The notes beneath the pieces were generated by a model. That model saw only the letters and a list, made by a program, of their open reading frames with translations, searched no databases and was not told where the DNA came from. Positions 50,463 through 62,300 of a DNA stretch of 64,000 bases are shown here, one piece after another (the stretch's first letter is position 1; every line of letters begins with the position of its first letter). Source of the stretch: Channa striata (Eukaryota > Chordata > Actinopteri > Anabantiformes > Channidae); assembly GCA_033026295.1 (NCBI GenBank), contig CM065175.1, positions 857,501 to 921,500 on the forward strand, read 5' to 3'. The translations under genes and the position numbers were made by a program.

Positions 50463-50584
50463 CCTCTTACTAAAGGCTACACTGGAACTGCCCCAACGAG
50501 CAGTAGTATAGGCTTTAGGCAACAAAACGAAAACCTTTTCATTCTTTTTTTGTTCCAATAAATTTCTGATCCACCAAAATTGGG

Positions 50585-50880
50585 ACAGAAAATAAGATAA
50601 ATGTTTATTCGCCCCACAGTGGGCATATTTCCATGTTACAGCAGCAGAATGTGCAGAGTACGGCATGTACTGTACACAATCATATATTTGTATTACACAG
50701 CTTTAAAGTAACTAATAAAACCAACTAACAGCAGCAGGGAGTACAGACATAAAAAATGGCTGTAATGGTTCCACAGTTTATCCGAACATCATCCGGTCTG
50801 TTTGTCAGGTTTTGTCTGGCAGCTTGTTGCAGAGCTGTTCTGCCCCCCCTTGGCAAAAAGTACTTCTACAGTTTTAAGTA
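50585..50880 (-). repeat. LINE 3'-end fragment, same family as at 11962
   Basis: GGACAGAAAATAAGATAAAT, TATTCGCCCCACAGTGGGCA and CCATGTTACAGCAGCAGAAT; the end holds GGCAGCTTGTTGCAGAGCTG. It lies just right of the DIRS element and split repeat. Confidence 0.65.
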
Positions 50881-52839
50881 ATAATCCATGAATAAATGCA
50901 GCATCATATAAAACCGTGTTCCCAGTAGACTTCCGTATAAAATTAATTATATAAATTATGAAAAATGATGAAAATAAATTATCATGTAATACAGTGTAAT
51001 GCACTTGTCCAGTGTCTAGGTGAATGTGTATTGTAAAATGATTTTAAAAATTATGTCGTGTAACACACACTATAGAGGATGATCTGTGCAAATGTCAAAA
51101 ACAGGTACAACTGATCCATTTGGAGGTTGGTTTTTATTCCACCTCTAGCTATATGATAGCTTGGATAGCCCCCCCACCCCCAGAAGCAGCCCCCGATGGT
51201 AATATTACTGAGACAGATATGGGATGGATGAGTTTGAATCCAGTGAACTGCCTCCTTTGGCTCCCTCTGGTGGTTCCCAGTGTCCTGATCAAAAACACCT
51301 TTTTCCATGTGACAGACAGTGTCTGAAACTTTAGTGTTAATTTAAGTTGAACTTGTAAATTGATGAAATCATGTCACTTGCATAACAGGGGACATATATT
51401 ATAAATACATATCTATTATTTGTTCCTCTTGTATTATTAGAAAACATATAATCCAAGACATGTGTGTTTATTTTATTTTCATAATTTCACTTTTTTGTAC
51501 TAACATAATCTGTTTGTAGTGTTCATGCATGATGTTAATAAACCTTTGTTACTGATTGGTGTTAACAGCTTGCGTGTCTGTGTGGATCCAACCACGATCA
51601 GAGCTCAACACTTTGTGACTGCGTATGTTTGTGACATTAATTCTGTCTGATGTGAATGTCAGCGTTCCCCCCCCACAAACTCGGGCGCACACACAGGAAA
51701 CATCACGTAGCATGATGGGACTTAATGACTTTAGTGACAGGAACTGCATCATCGACACTGACAGACAGCCAACATTCATTTGTCACAGAATCTGATGGAA
51801 CTGTTTGTGGTTTGGTCACGGGTCACACAAACACTCTTTATTAAAGTCAGTCGCTGTCTAGACATGGATGTTAAACTGCTTGAATAGGTTATTAGTAATT
51901 TGTTAATGGAAGTTTTTCCTTTCTTTCCATTAAAACCAGTCCTTTGTGGGTCAAAAGAAAAGACGATGTTGGAACAGCCGACAGAACAATCTCAGCTTCA
52001 GGTCCACTTGTTGGCTTTTTCCCCCACTTTATTGACACCTGGAGGTTCTTAGTTTGAATAAATGTGAACACATACACTTACACAACAAATAAAAGCAAGC
52101 AAGCAAATAAAGTCAAAGAAATTACGTGGACTTTGAGTCGACACTGTCATGTCGACAGTGAAGTCAATCACACTCCCGATACAGTCGATGTTAATGTGGA
52201 ATTGATAGTAGGTACGTAAATACTTTGGCTTAGGTTTTACTCTAAAAAAAGCCCAAAGTAACATAATTTTATATCACTGGATTATAATTTTGCCTATATT
52301 GTAGATTGGGAAGATTATGTTACCTGTTTTTTATGTACTGACATGATCAATATATCTAATCAAAATCAGTAATTTATTAACAGGTTATATTATTGTTATT
52401 GTAACTTGTAACTGAAACTGCTAAAGTGAAATAAAAAGTGCCTGTACTTCAGCGTAGACCTGTAGCTGAATGTTCGTAGTTATACTTGTGTGTGTTGGTA
52501 ATCACGACATTATGGGGACAACGATCTGTTTACACAGTCACGGTATGGGGACCTCTGACGGTATGGGGACCAAAAATCACGACCCCAGAAGGTAAATGCT
52601 TTAAAATGACTCTAAGAACCCATAGGAAGAACCCTAAGTGATTTTTAGCATTGGCCCATTAGACATGTTTTTGCATTGGAGTGTGTGTGTGTTGTATGCA
52701 CAGTGGTGCCCCCTATAGTTTTTTGCTGGTAATGCACTGATAGCTCCAAACACGCAGATATTCCATATATGGTTAGTACCTCCCACTTCGTGTTGCCAAA
52801 AATAAGGGTTTTAAAACCAAAATACTTTTTCACTGTTAA
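50881..52839. other. Spacer between the DIRS region and the SET pseudogene
   Basis: No gene. A stretch at 52480-52650 with repeated TATGGGGACC units looks like a known type of fish repeat. Low-complexity C runs occur at 51169-51190 and 51667-51676. Confidence 0.4.
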
Positions 52840-52899
52840 AGATCGCGATGAATGTTTCCAGCACAGCACTTTCACAGAGAAGCTAACTAAAACACAAGG
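52840..52899 (+). other. Possible noncoding first exon of the SET pseudogene
   Basis: A segment ending AACTAAAACACAAG with a good donor (gtaagc) lies about 720 bp before the acceptor TTCTCTGCAG of the first coding exon. This is inference from splice signals only. Confidence 0.2.
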
Positions 52900-53731
52900 T
52901 AAGCCCATTTGTTTATTAACGTAGGAATTTATACAAACATAAAATATGCAAAGTGAATATTATGACATCTTGCTGTTTAAATATATCTTAAATGAAATCT
53001 AAATTGCTCTTGAAGTATATATAGTAACACTGAATGAGGATGTTAAATGTTTGTATGCCAGTCATATTTAAGAGATGTATTTGTGAAGAAAGTAATAGTT
53101 TTAATATTATCAGTTTTAGGTTATTTCATAGAAAACTGTAGGAAAATTTTTTTGTGGAAGAGTGCCAAGAATGTATGGAAATGTCATGTTCAGTTTAGTT
53201 CTACATAATAAATCAGTTTAACTTGCTTTAAGGAGACAATTAACTAGTGACTAGACAAGAAATTGTTCTTACTCTACATGCAAATAATAGGGTGAGTGAT
53301 TGAGTAGTAACTTGTTCAGTATATCCATACAAAATGTTTTTAGACCTTTTAATGTGTTAGAATAGCAAAATATTTTGTTATATTAAATTAGTAAATACAG
53401 GTTTGTTATATATGGCTATCCGATAGATTAGATTGCTACTCATAGTTAAACAATTAAGGTGAATGTAGCTAGTGTTACTGCTTTCTGCATTTGGCATTCT
53501 CACTGCCCAAAGGTCCAGGCCTCTGATAGGAGTGTACACAGCTAATACAAAATGTACAAATTTACATAGCACCTTAGTCTAATTGTCTAAAAAAGCTATT
53601 CTTTTTTTAAATTCTCTGCAGTTAGAGATGCCACCACGGATCAGTCCTCTAAATGATGCCATTAATCACATTGTTTCAAAGACTGACAAAATAAGCAAAT
53701 TAGCGGTAAAGTACATCAATGCATTGAAAGG

Positions 53732-56700
53732 TAAGATTGGATTACATGTAGTGTTTACATAGTGTTTACATCCTGTATATGAGGATGGGAATTTAGGATG
53801 TTACTTTGCAATCATGTTGGATACTGAACAGTTCGTTGGATACTGGGATTGATAGAGGGTCAGTCACCAATTGAAGTTGACTATGACTGTGATGTCGCGA
53901 ACTCGTTCATTTTGGGTGATTTGATATTAATACAAAAGCATTAATTTCCTCGAAGTTAGGGGCACCAGATTCGTTGAGCCGAATCACGCTATGAATTATT
54001 ATATTACCTGAACCGTTGATGGTCCAAAGTGACAAATAGAATTAAGTAACAACAATTTAACCCAAAGATCAGTCTCTTGTTATGAGTTCTTTTCGTTTCA
54101 GTGACTTCTGTTTGCTTAACTGAAGAAAGACAAACACAGAACCGGTTTTAATTATTTATTAACCTACAACTACAGTGAATATTGAAGTATGGGTACGTAT
54201 GTGGATCTATGGAATAAATGGAATCAACGAATAGACAACAAAACATGAAACAACCAATTCTAAGTAAACAAATAAATTGTGCAGGTATGCGTTTGATGAA
54301 TTTGGGCTAGAGGAAAGGATTCGAGTCACTATTTACCTCTAAGTAACGGAAATTATATTTTACAAACTCTACAAAGAAACTTCATAAAGGCTCCAAGGGT
54401 TGGTTGGCTTTATGGACACCAGAATTTTCAGATTTTCAGAAAGAGATACTTGTATTTGGCCTGGGAGCTGCTGCAGGTTGTTCTGCCAGGTTAGGCGTCA
54501 ATCGGTACCGGTTCTTTTGTAGAGCAGGACGGACCGTCTCGGGTCTGTTAACAGGCGAGCTATCAGAGCGAGGATCCGCTGTGGCTGCAAAGATTTCTCC
54601 GGCCCACAGGAGCGTTCACCTGGTCAGATGGGAGGCTCCAGTAACGTGGTCTGGTTTGGCTGGCTGCTGAGTCGACTGGTTGTCCGGTCCGGAATGGAGC
54701 CGAAATGTTGAATTGAAATAATTCAACAAAACTGGTTGATAAAATTAAGGCTATTCAATAACAATCTCGGGCTCGGTCTGGACTAACTTTGACGGATTTT
54801 CTAGTTACAAAAATTTAAGTTTGGTTTGGAGTTCTAATCATCAAAATAACTAATACAAGAATAGGCAGCAAAGACGTGCGTGCTTTAAAAATAGTTCGAA
54901 AAGTTACAAACGAGAGAATTGACGACAAAAATAATTTTAACAACTTCAGCTAAGCTTTCTTAACTGAAGCACATTTCTTCTTGAGGATGGAGCTTGAAGT
55001 GGAACTCTTCTGGAACTCACTCCTGGAACTCCTTCCTCGAACTTCATGGAACTTGTAACAAAGGAATTTTAACTTTATTTTATATTGTTGGGGCGTCGCC
55101 CAGACTATGAGGCGTTGCTGCTAAATTTAAATTTACCGCGGAGGGGAGAGCTAGTCCCTCCTCCTAGATCAAATGAAATCTTTGTTCGGTTGAATCACAC
55201 GAAGTCAAATATAGATTTCTCTTTTCATCAAGCCCAAAATCTCACATTATAAGACAAAGCAACATATTATAATGGTTATACTGTGGAGGTTAAAATGCTT
55301 AAACATGAGTACTGCGTGTAATATTCGATGTCGCATTTCAACAAACATGTGAGAGTCCTGATTTAGACAAATCGACGGAATCCAATGATTATTACTTGGA
55401 AAGTTAGCTTTGTCTAATACCTATTAATACACAGTCAGAACACACAACAACAATTAGAAATTCATTCACGCATTATCTGGACATCGCAGCGGATTAATAT
55501 GACAGGATAATGCTTACATTTACATAACTAAGGTGTGCATGAATATGTAACATGTACGTGTAATATACAGAATTAACAGAAGAATATGACATTGCGTTTT
55601 AACTTTCAGACAACAAATTAATGCAGTTTTGTTTCTTTCTATAGACGAATATCTTCGGGATGCACTTATAATTTCCACCCAAGGGTGGCCATGTTGTTCC
55701 ATGTTACTCTTTCACATCATTCTGAATTAAAATGTTTATTTTATAACTCCGTCATTTCTCGTCGTAGAAAGGACGGTATCATGTCAGATTGTTCCAAATT
55801 TGCTTCTGAACACATTGGTGTGAGTTTTAGAGAAGCTTGATAGCTGATTTGTCCCTGTTTTGAGGTTTGAGTTTAAACAAAGTCTTTCTGTCTCAAGTAG
55901 TTTCAAACCTGAAGTTTTATGGTTGTCTTGCAAATTCCGTTCCAGAGAGCTGGTACCATCTCGATAAGAACGTCATTTGCAAGTGAGTTAGGAGACAGTC
56001 TTGGGTCTGGTAGATGAAAAGACTCATGGCAAAATTTATGCTAATGGCATGAGTGTCAATTTGGGGCTTTAAGCCAGATGTGGTTTGTTTGTTTTACTGT
56101 TCTTTTTGGTGTTATCTGGTCCTGGGGAGGATAGAGCTGGATTGTTTTATAAAGAAAGTTTATTGCCGGGTCAGTCTACCTCCCCCTTGCTTTCCACGTG
56201 GAGGTTGAATTCCCAACTCTGTCTCTGGATGCTACAGTGACCACAGCTACTCACAGCCAACAGTGCCTCTAGGTGAGCCCACTGGCTGTGATTACTGTTG
56301 CACCTTGCCCCTACTGCTAATGATGGTATTAATACATGGTACATGTCTCAGTTGCAAAATATTGTCATTGAGATTGCCAGATTAAACAAAGCCTAAATAA
56401 ATAGCTACTTTAAGGTTTAAATGAGGGTTTAATGTGTGTGTTCAGCTGATTTCTTAATGCTGTATTAACATTGTGCTAGTAAACTGAAAACTACTTCGAC
56501 ATTATATAAGATTAACAACTTGATAGTTAATGTTACAATAACATTAGATGTTCACTGTTAGTGTGCCATTCGTTCTTGTTACTTAAATAGTGTAATTCAA
56601 ACTCAATGTAATCATACATTTTCTCCACCAAAACAAATGCTTATTTAATAACAAATATCAATTTAAGAAAATGTTCAAATGCTCATTAATTCTTGAAGTT

Positions 56701-57195
56701 CTAATGAACTAAAAGCTTTGCGCCAGAGCAACCGAATAAGACGTTAGACATCACTGTCTTACACAGTGTTTGAAGTTATTTGATCTGATTGCTGTCATTT
56801 TACCAGTCAGATATAAATAAATCCTGGAATGCTAAATTCTGTTTATTACTGCATGTTAAAGCAGTCAACTTTACATAATTTAAATTATTAATGTATGTAC
56901 AAGAAATAGCTAGATAGGTTGCTTTGACTACTTGCTGTGATACATTAGTGTCACTGTCACATTGAACAAGACAAGATTGGCCTCTGTACAAATACAAAAC
57001 AATGTGGACACTTTTGTTTTCTGGATAAAAAAACATTACAATATATAATTTTTCAGGTAATATCAATGAGTTGTTTTTTTCTGTTTCATAACACATAACA
57101 AATGGTGTAATTTCAGTTGAGAAATTATTTATTTGTATTTGCTTATAAGCTGGTCTTGCACATTCCAAAAAGGCAGAAACATTCACATGTGTTCC
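53732..57195. other. Unclassified AT-rich DNA filling intron 1 of the SET pseudogene
   Basis: No recognised coding block on the plus strand. A less AT-rich part (about 53830-56290) includes TGTGATGTCGCGAACTCGTT, GGGGCGTCGCCCAGACTATG and CCTCCCCCTTGCTTTCCACG and may be a repeat or a solo LTR. A run of GGAACT units occurs at 55000-55053. I could not find terminal repeats by eye. Confidence 0.35.
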
Positions 57196-57219
57196 AGTGG
57201 ATATTTGCAGCACACACAT
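56800..57219 (-). CDS. Unassigned 139-codon open frame
   Basis: An uninterrupted frame in AT-rich DNA, with balanced composition and no low complexity: it opens MCVLQISTGTHVNVS and ends FQDLFISDW. I do not recognise it. It could be a single exon of a gene whose other exons are missing, or a fragment of a mobile element. It lies antisense within the first intron of the SET pseudogene, next to the LINE endonuclease fragment. No start context or promoter is evident, and its first codons overlap a short repeated segment (57196-57243). Confidence 0.3.
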   Translation of the reverse strand: MCVLQISTGTHVNVSAFLECARPAYKQIQINNFSTEITPFVMCYETEKNNSLILPEKLYIVMFFYPENKSVHIVLYLYRGQSCLVQCDSDTNVSQQVVKATYLAISCTYINNLNYVKLTALTCSNKQNLAFQDLFISDW

Positions 57220-57304
57220 ATATGTGTCTATTATATGTCTGTGAGTTGATTAGTTAGCAACAGTGCCTTGATTTTTCATTGAAAGTTTTGTTAACTTTTA
57301 TTAC

Positions 57305-57512
57305 AGGGCTGCATTTATTGTTGCTGGAGATTTCAATCACTCCAACCTAAAGGCAGTGCTCCCAAATTCCACCAAAACGTTTTTTGTCACACCAGAGGAA
57401 ACAAGACGCTGGACCATGTATACACAAACATGGCCGGCCTACGCTGTGACCCCCTCCCCACCTGGGACAATCAGATCACCTTTCTTGTTCCTCACCCCAA
57501 GTATTCACCCTG
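57305..57512 (+). mobile_element. LINE endonuclease fragment abutting the SET exon
   Basis: AAFIVAGDFNHSNLKAVLP followed, after a one-base shift, by FHQNVF and KTLDHVYTNMAG is the endonuclease motif block of an L2-like LINE. It ends at about 57512, directly against the SET-domain codons, where the exon's splice acceptor should be. Confidence 0.8.
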
Positions 57513-57865
57513 GTGTTTGCCCAAGGGTCATTCTGCAAAGGCGATTTTGTTGTTGAGTATAGGGGAGAAATGATAAATAATCCAGAATCCCAAAACAGAA
57601 GAAAAATTTACCACCCGTCATGTATTTCTTTTATGTTTGAATTCAAGTGGAGAGGAAAAATATGGTGGTACAATTTTGTTATTTCTCAGTCAAACACTAG
57701 ATTTTTTTACATGACTCAGTTCAGGAACCATGAATCAACTGCAAAAACTAGAAGCTAAGGCTAATTTGAAGTTATGCTAGATGCTATCCCAAGCAGCTGT
57801 GCCAACATGCTTTAAATATCTGGAGGCATCACAGATTCACTGTCTGTGTGCTGCTGTTTCAGTCA

Positions 57866-58086
57866 GCTCTGCTGTTTGTTGACTTCAGCTCAGCAGCTGT
57901 ATAAAATAGGTGAATTTGTCATTGCTGCAATTAAACACAGCTTTTATTAATAATAGTATTAATTTTTACCTGAATAAGTAGCTAAAATCACTTGGAAGTG
58001 TGGACTTCAGGAAGGAGAAAAGAGGCTCACACGATCCCATCCATGTTAACGGGATGGCCGTTGAGCCTGTTTCATCCTTCAAGTTA
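57866..58086 (+). mobile_element. LINE reverse-transcriptase fragments between SET exons
   Basis: Two short pieces are collinear with the endonuclease fragment. LFVDFSSA (57872-57897) is an RT block, and VDFRKEKRGSHDPIHV, NGMAVEPVSSFK (58000-58083) is the more C-terminal RT region. The sequence between them is not LINE-like, so most of the element has been lost. Confidence 0.7.
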
Positions 58087-58482
58087 GTGTGACAATATTA
58101 GGTATTAAGTACACAGCAGAAGGAAAATAAGCAGTGATTTTTAAATTATAGTTTCTGACTATGCAATATATAATTGAGATTAAATTATATTCTTAAAATT
58201 AAGAATAACATATTGTTTGTAGTTGTTTTAAACCATTGTATATGATTTATTTATTCTTTTTCTCTGAATTTTATAATGTTCATATTCAGCATTGATGCCT
58301 CCAAAGAAGATGACTCATTTTTCTCGAGGGCACTTGACACTAGTCAATGATGACCACAGACATCAAACTGTAGGATGAAAAAAACTGATGTGGATGGAAA
58401 GCCACACCTTTGTCTGTTTACCCTGAGAAACATAAAAGAAGGAAAAGAAATTACCTATGACTATGGAGGTGAAGATTATCCA

Positions 58483-58740
58483 TAGATTTTTTTACATGAC
58501 TCAGTTCAGGAACCACAACTGCAAAAACAAGTATGTAACACATTTATATCTGGAGGCATCACAGAGGTTTGTGAACTCTGAAAAAAAGCTTGGTCTAATC
58601 CAGAAAGCAGAAAGAAATCTGCATTTGTAACTGTGTCACAAAGTTCTAATCAAAAAATTTCAGTACATCTTGCAGTGGATATTTGCAGCACACATATATG
58701 TGTCATTATATGTCTGTTTTAAATTATAGTTTCTGTTCAG
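58483..58740 (+). repeat. Patchwork of short copies of nearby sequence
   Basis: Four short segments repeat sequence found up to 1.5 kb upstream: 58483-58531 copies 57698-57748 (TTTTTTTACATGACTCAGTT); 58546-58564 copies 57815-57833 (ATATCTGGAGGCATCACAG); 58674-58716 copies 57197-57241 (GTGGATATTTGCAGCACAC); and about 58716-58733 copies about 58139-58157 (TTTAAATTATAGTTTCTG). The first creates the TAG that ends the SET frame. Confidence 0.75.
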
Positions 58741-58823
58741 TAAAAAATAATCCAAACATAATATCATGTGTGCCTTTGCCAGAAAATCATTTTAGTCTGG
58801 TATTTACTTGTATATAATACATC

Positions 58824-59132
58824 TTGCAGTCTAATCATAGTAACATAAGGAGAAAGCATGACAGAAACAGAAAGCATTTGATCTTTGTAAAGAAATCCTG
58901 GGACATTTACGATGTCCCAACAACACATGTTGTATTGGTGTTTAATAGAAACTCTTGTGTTAATTTTATTAGAGAAACTAGTGACCATCAGTCCCCAGAA
59001 AGGACTATCACCAGTTGTGTGAAATGTCCCCACAAAGCTTTTTTTATTCGCCTGTGTGAAATGAGATGCGGTTTTATTAACCTACAAGGAGATGCAGGTT
59101 TGGTTGGACAAAGGGTTCTAAATTTATTATAA
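58824..59132 (+). other. Open frame between SET and recombinase parts, uncertain
   Basis: A 102-codon frame with a Cys cluster, SCVKCPHKAFFIRLCEMRC. In teleost relatives a Cys-rich zinc-binding segment lies between the SET and recombinase regions, so this may be its remnant. The similarity is only in cysteine spacing and is weak. Confidence 0.2.
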
Positions 59133-59346
59133 ACTTTTTTGAATCCTTTTCATTTACTAAATATTTTTGATCATATTGCATTGAAAAAACATTAATCGTA
59201 TAACTAAAATGTAATAATAATTCATCACCTGATGCTGTTTGACCGGTGAGAGCTGAAACATCCAATCAAACATGTTCAATGAAATAAGAAAATATTAAAG
59301 AGCTAAGGATCAGTATCCGGTTATATGTCCGCTCTTCCCAAAACAG

Positions 59347-62300
59347 GAATGGTAATAGAGTGTATGACAAGAGACATTTTTGTTTGTATTGCAGTAAGCC
59401 TTTTTCCAAAATGGCGTGGCATCTAGAACGTGCACATGGAACAAAACATGATGTGGCTAAAGCTGTTAGATTTCCGAAAGGTTCCAAGGAGAGAAAACAA
59501 CAGCTAGGTTATATCCGCAATAAAGGCAACTATGCTCACAATGCTGCTGTTATGGAGGCAGGCAAGGGTGAACTTGTGCCATGTAAACGGCCACCTAAAA
59601 AAGCACAGGGAAAGGACTTTATGCATTGTACATATTGCCAAGGACTTTTTACAAGAAAAGTGCTTTGGCGACATATGCGAGATTGTGTACTTAAACCTGC
59701 ATCAGTTGCCCCCAAACCAGGAAAGAATCGTGTTCAGTCCTTGTGTACATATGCAGGGCCTGTGCCGTCACACATAAGTAAACAACTGTGGGAAGTAATC
59801 AGTGCTATGAATCCTGACCCAATTACAGATGTAATAAAAAATGACTCTGTCATTATTGAGCTAGGGCAGCACCTTTTAAACAAAGGTGGGATGTCAGCTA
59901 GGAATCAACAATATGTGCAAGAGAAAATGAGAGAATTAGCAAGGCTGATACACAAGGCCAGGAGAGTCACTACAATTAAAAATGATGAAGGATTTCATAG
60001 ATCCAAAGAAATACCCAGAGCTGATCAAAGCTGTCAAGGTTACTTGTGGCTATGACAGTGACACCAAATCATTCTTGATTCCCTCACTGGCAAATAAACT
60101 TGGGAATTCCTTGGTTAAAGTCAGCAAACTCTTAAATGCTAGGGGTTTGATTTCAAACGACAAAGAGCTTGTAAGTTCCAAGCAGTCCACCGTGAAAAGT
60201 GGAATGAATTGATATCTGCAACAGCTCTAAGGAACATTGCTGAAGCAAAGTGGAACGTGCCAGCCCTACTGCCTTTCACTGAGGATGTTCAAAAAATGCA
60301 TCAGTTTCTCAGTCAAATGCAAGATGACTTCAGCAATTCCTTGGCTGAAAATCCATGTAAAAACATCTGGATGGTCCTAACAAAGGTTTGTTTAGCACAG
60401 ATCATACTCTTCAACCGGCGCAGAGAAGGAGAAGTGGCAAGCATGCCATTGTCTGCATTTTTGTCAAGAGACACCTCTGCTTCCCACCAGGATTTGAACT
60501 GGGCACTCAGAGTGGAAAAGAAACCCTGCCAACATTTTTCAAGAATTGTCATTAGGGGAAAGCGAGGTCGACCAGTTCCAATACTCCTGACACCAAAATT
60601 GGTATCTGCATTACAACTTCTTGTTGACCACAGACAGGCTTGTGAGGTCTTAAAAGACGACTCTTTCATGTTTGCAAGGCCTGGAGCTTTTCCGTGGTTC
60701 AGACTGCCTCCGTGGTTTTGCAAAAGCGTGTGGTGCCAAGTGTCCCAAGGCATTGACATCCACCAAACTACGAAAGCATGCTGCCACCCTTTCAACAGTG
60801 TTGAACATGACTGACACAGAGATGGACCAGTTGGCCAACTTCCTGGGCCATGATATTAGAATTCATCGTGAATTCTATAGATTGCCTGAGAAGACACTGC
60901 AACTTGCCAAGATAAGCAAAGTGCTTATGGCGCTCGAACAGTGAAGATTAGCTGAGTTCCATGGCAAGAACTTAGATGAAATCACAATAGATCCAAATGG
61001 TATCTATTTTCTTTCTTATCCATTGTTTTCCATTATTTTCTTTTTATTTTATCAAATTTCAAAGTGGCACTTTTCATGTGTTCTACAGAAAAGGTTCTGA
61101 GTTGTGATGAGAAAAACAAGAATACAATAGATGTACACTGTTCATCTACTGTGGATGGTATGTAGTTTCAATAATTTCATATCATAAAGGAATAAGTGCT
61201 TCAGATTCTTTCTTCAAATAATTTGTGTACCCTTTAAAGATTTTGTAGGAAAATGTTTTTCTGATGTGTTTAATACATAAACACTGCAGTTTGTTAATGA
61301 TGTTTTGACTGTAATGACAAACTACAGTGAATTAAATTCTTTACTACATGAAGTGTTAATGTAGTTTAAAATGTTTTGATATCTCCTTAGTACATATTTC
61401 CTATAATAATAAATGAGCCAGTTTTAAAGAATATCCTTAGCAGTCTTACTAACTTAATATTTATACAAAATAAATAAAAAGTATGCCTTCCTTTTTACAC
61501 AAATTACAATGACCAGAATACTGTATACCCATTGTAAATGGATTTGACGCCCTTAGTTATTCCTTGTTTTAGCTCATTACCATCATCATTGTCACCAGTT
61601 GGTACAATAATAATAGCAGTAAAATGTTAAATTTTGATTTTGTTTCACAGTACCACCATCAGAAGAAGAGACCCTTCCACCTACTGAGAGAAATGAAATG
61701 CCACCACCACCCAAGATATCCAAGAGATGCAACCCAACATCAGCAGAGGATGTAGAGCTTCCAGAAATATGCACTGTGAGGCCCTCAATGAAAGGTAGCT
61801 TATTGCAAAAGGTTAAGGTGGAAATATGAAGAATGAAGTAGAAATTACATTTATAGAATAAAGTGAATTGGCAAATTAACTTTAGCACATTCATGCCCAT
61901 ACAAAATGCCTTGTAGATGAGCAAGTGAAATGGTACTTCACAATCTGTTGTAATAGCATCAAAATTAATAGGCACAGTGACCACGGGTAACAGTATTTTG
62001 AACAGACTGTGCTGCATTTCTCACTTTTGTGTACTCGTCACAAAAATTGGAATCTCTCAGACAGATAAGATTTAAACCAACCATATTCACTTCCTTCAAT
62101 GTGTTCTCTTCTCTGGTGTTCATTGTAGTCCAATTAGCAGAATACTGAAATTGGCACGATTAAAAATAAATCAAAGCTGATATAATCTCTGTAATTGTAC
62201 TCTAAATATAGTAGATATACTAAAACAATATATAGGATTGAAAGAAATTATGGCATACACTCCTTTTCTAAAAGGATTTTTTTTTCTCACTTACAAGTAA

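Larger units (their letters stand above)
53628..58485 (+). pseudogene. KMT5A-like SET-domain methyltransferase, disrupted
   Basis: Three coding blocks are visible. Exon 1 (53628-53730) encodes MPPRISPLNDAI, then KTDKISKLAVKYINALK and a phase-1 donor. Exon 2 (about 57513-57664) encodes VFAQGSFCKGDFVVEYRGEM and later FMFEFKWRGKIW, the first half of a SET fold; its donor falls inside the Cys codon. Exon 3 (58290-58485) restores that Cys, then reads IDASKEDDS, LVNDDHRH, DVDGKPHLCLF, IKEGKEITYDYGG. These match KMT5A (SETD8), which monomethylates H4K20, and its teleost-specific relatives. The copy is broken: the exon 2 acceptor is replaced by LINE sequence, exon 3 has at least two frameshifts (about 58305-58345 and about 58353), and the frame meets TAG at 58483, where the family continues after Pro. 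A possible noncoding exon ends at 52899 (donor gtaagc). Intron 1 is filled with unclassified sequence. The recombinase-like gene follows on the same strand. Confidence 0.75.

Noticed and set aside
55000..55053. GGAACT/TTC units as a possible heat-shock element array
   Set aside because: Spacing does not follow alternating GAA and TTC every five bases except for one pair, and no gene start lies nearby.
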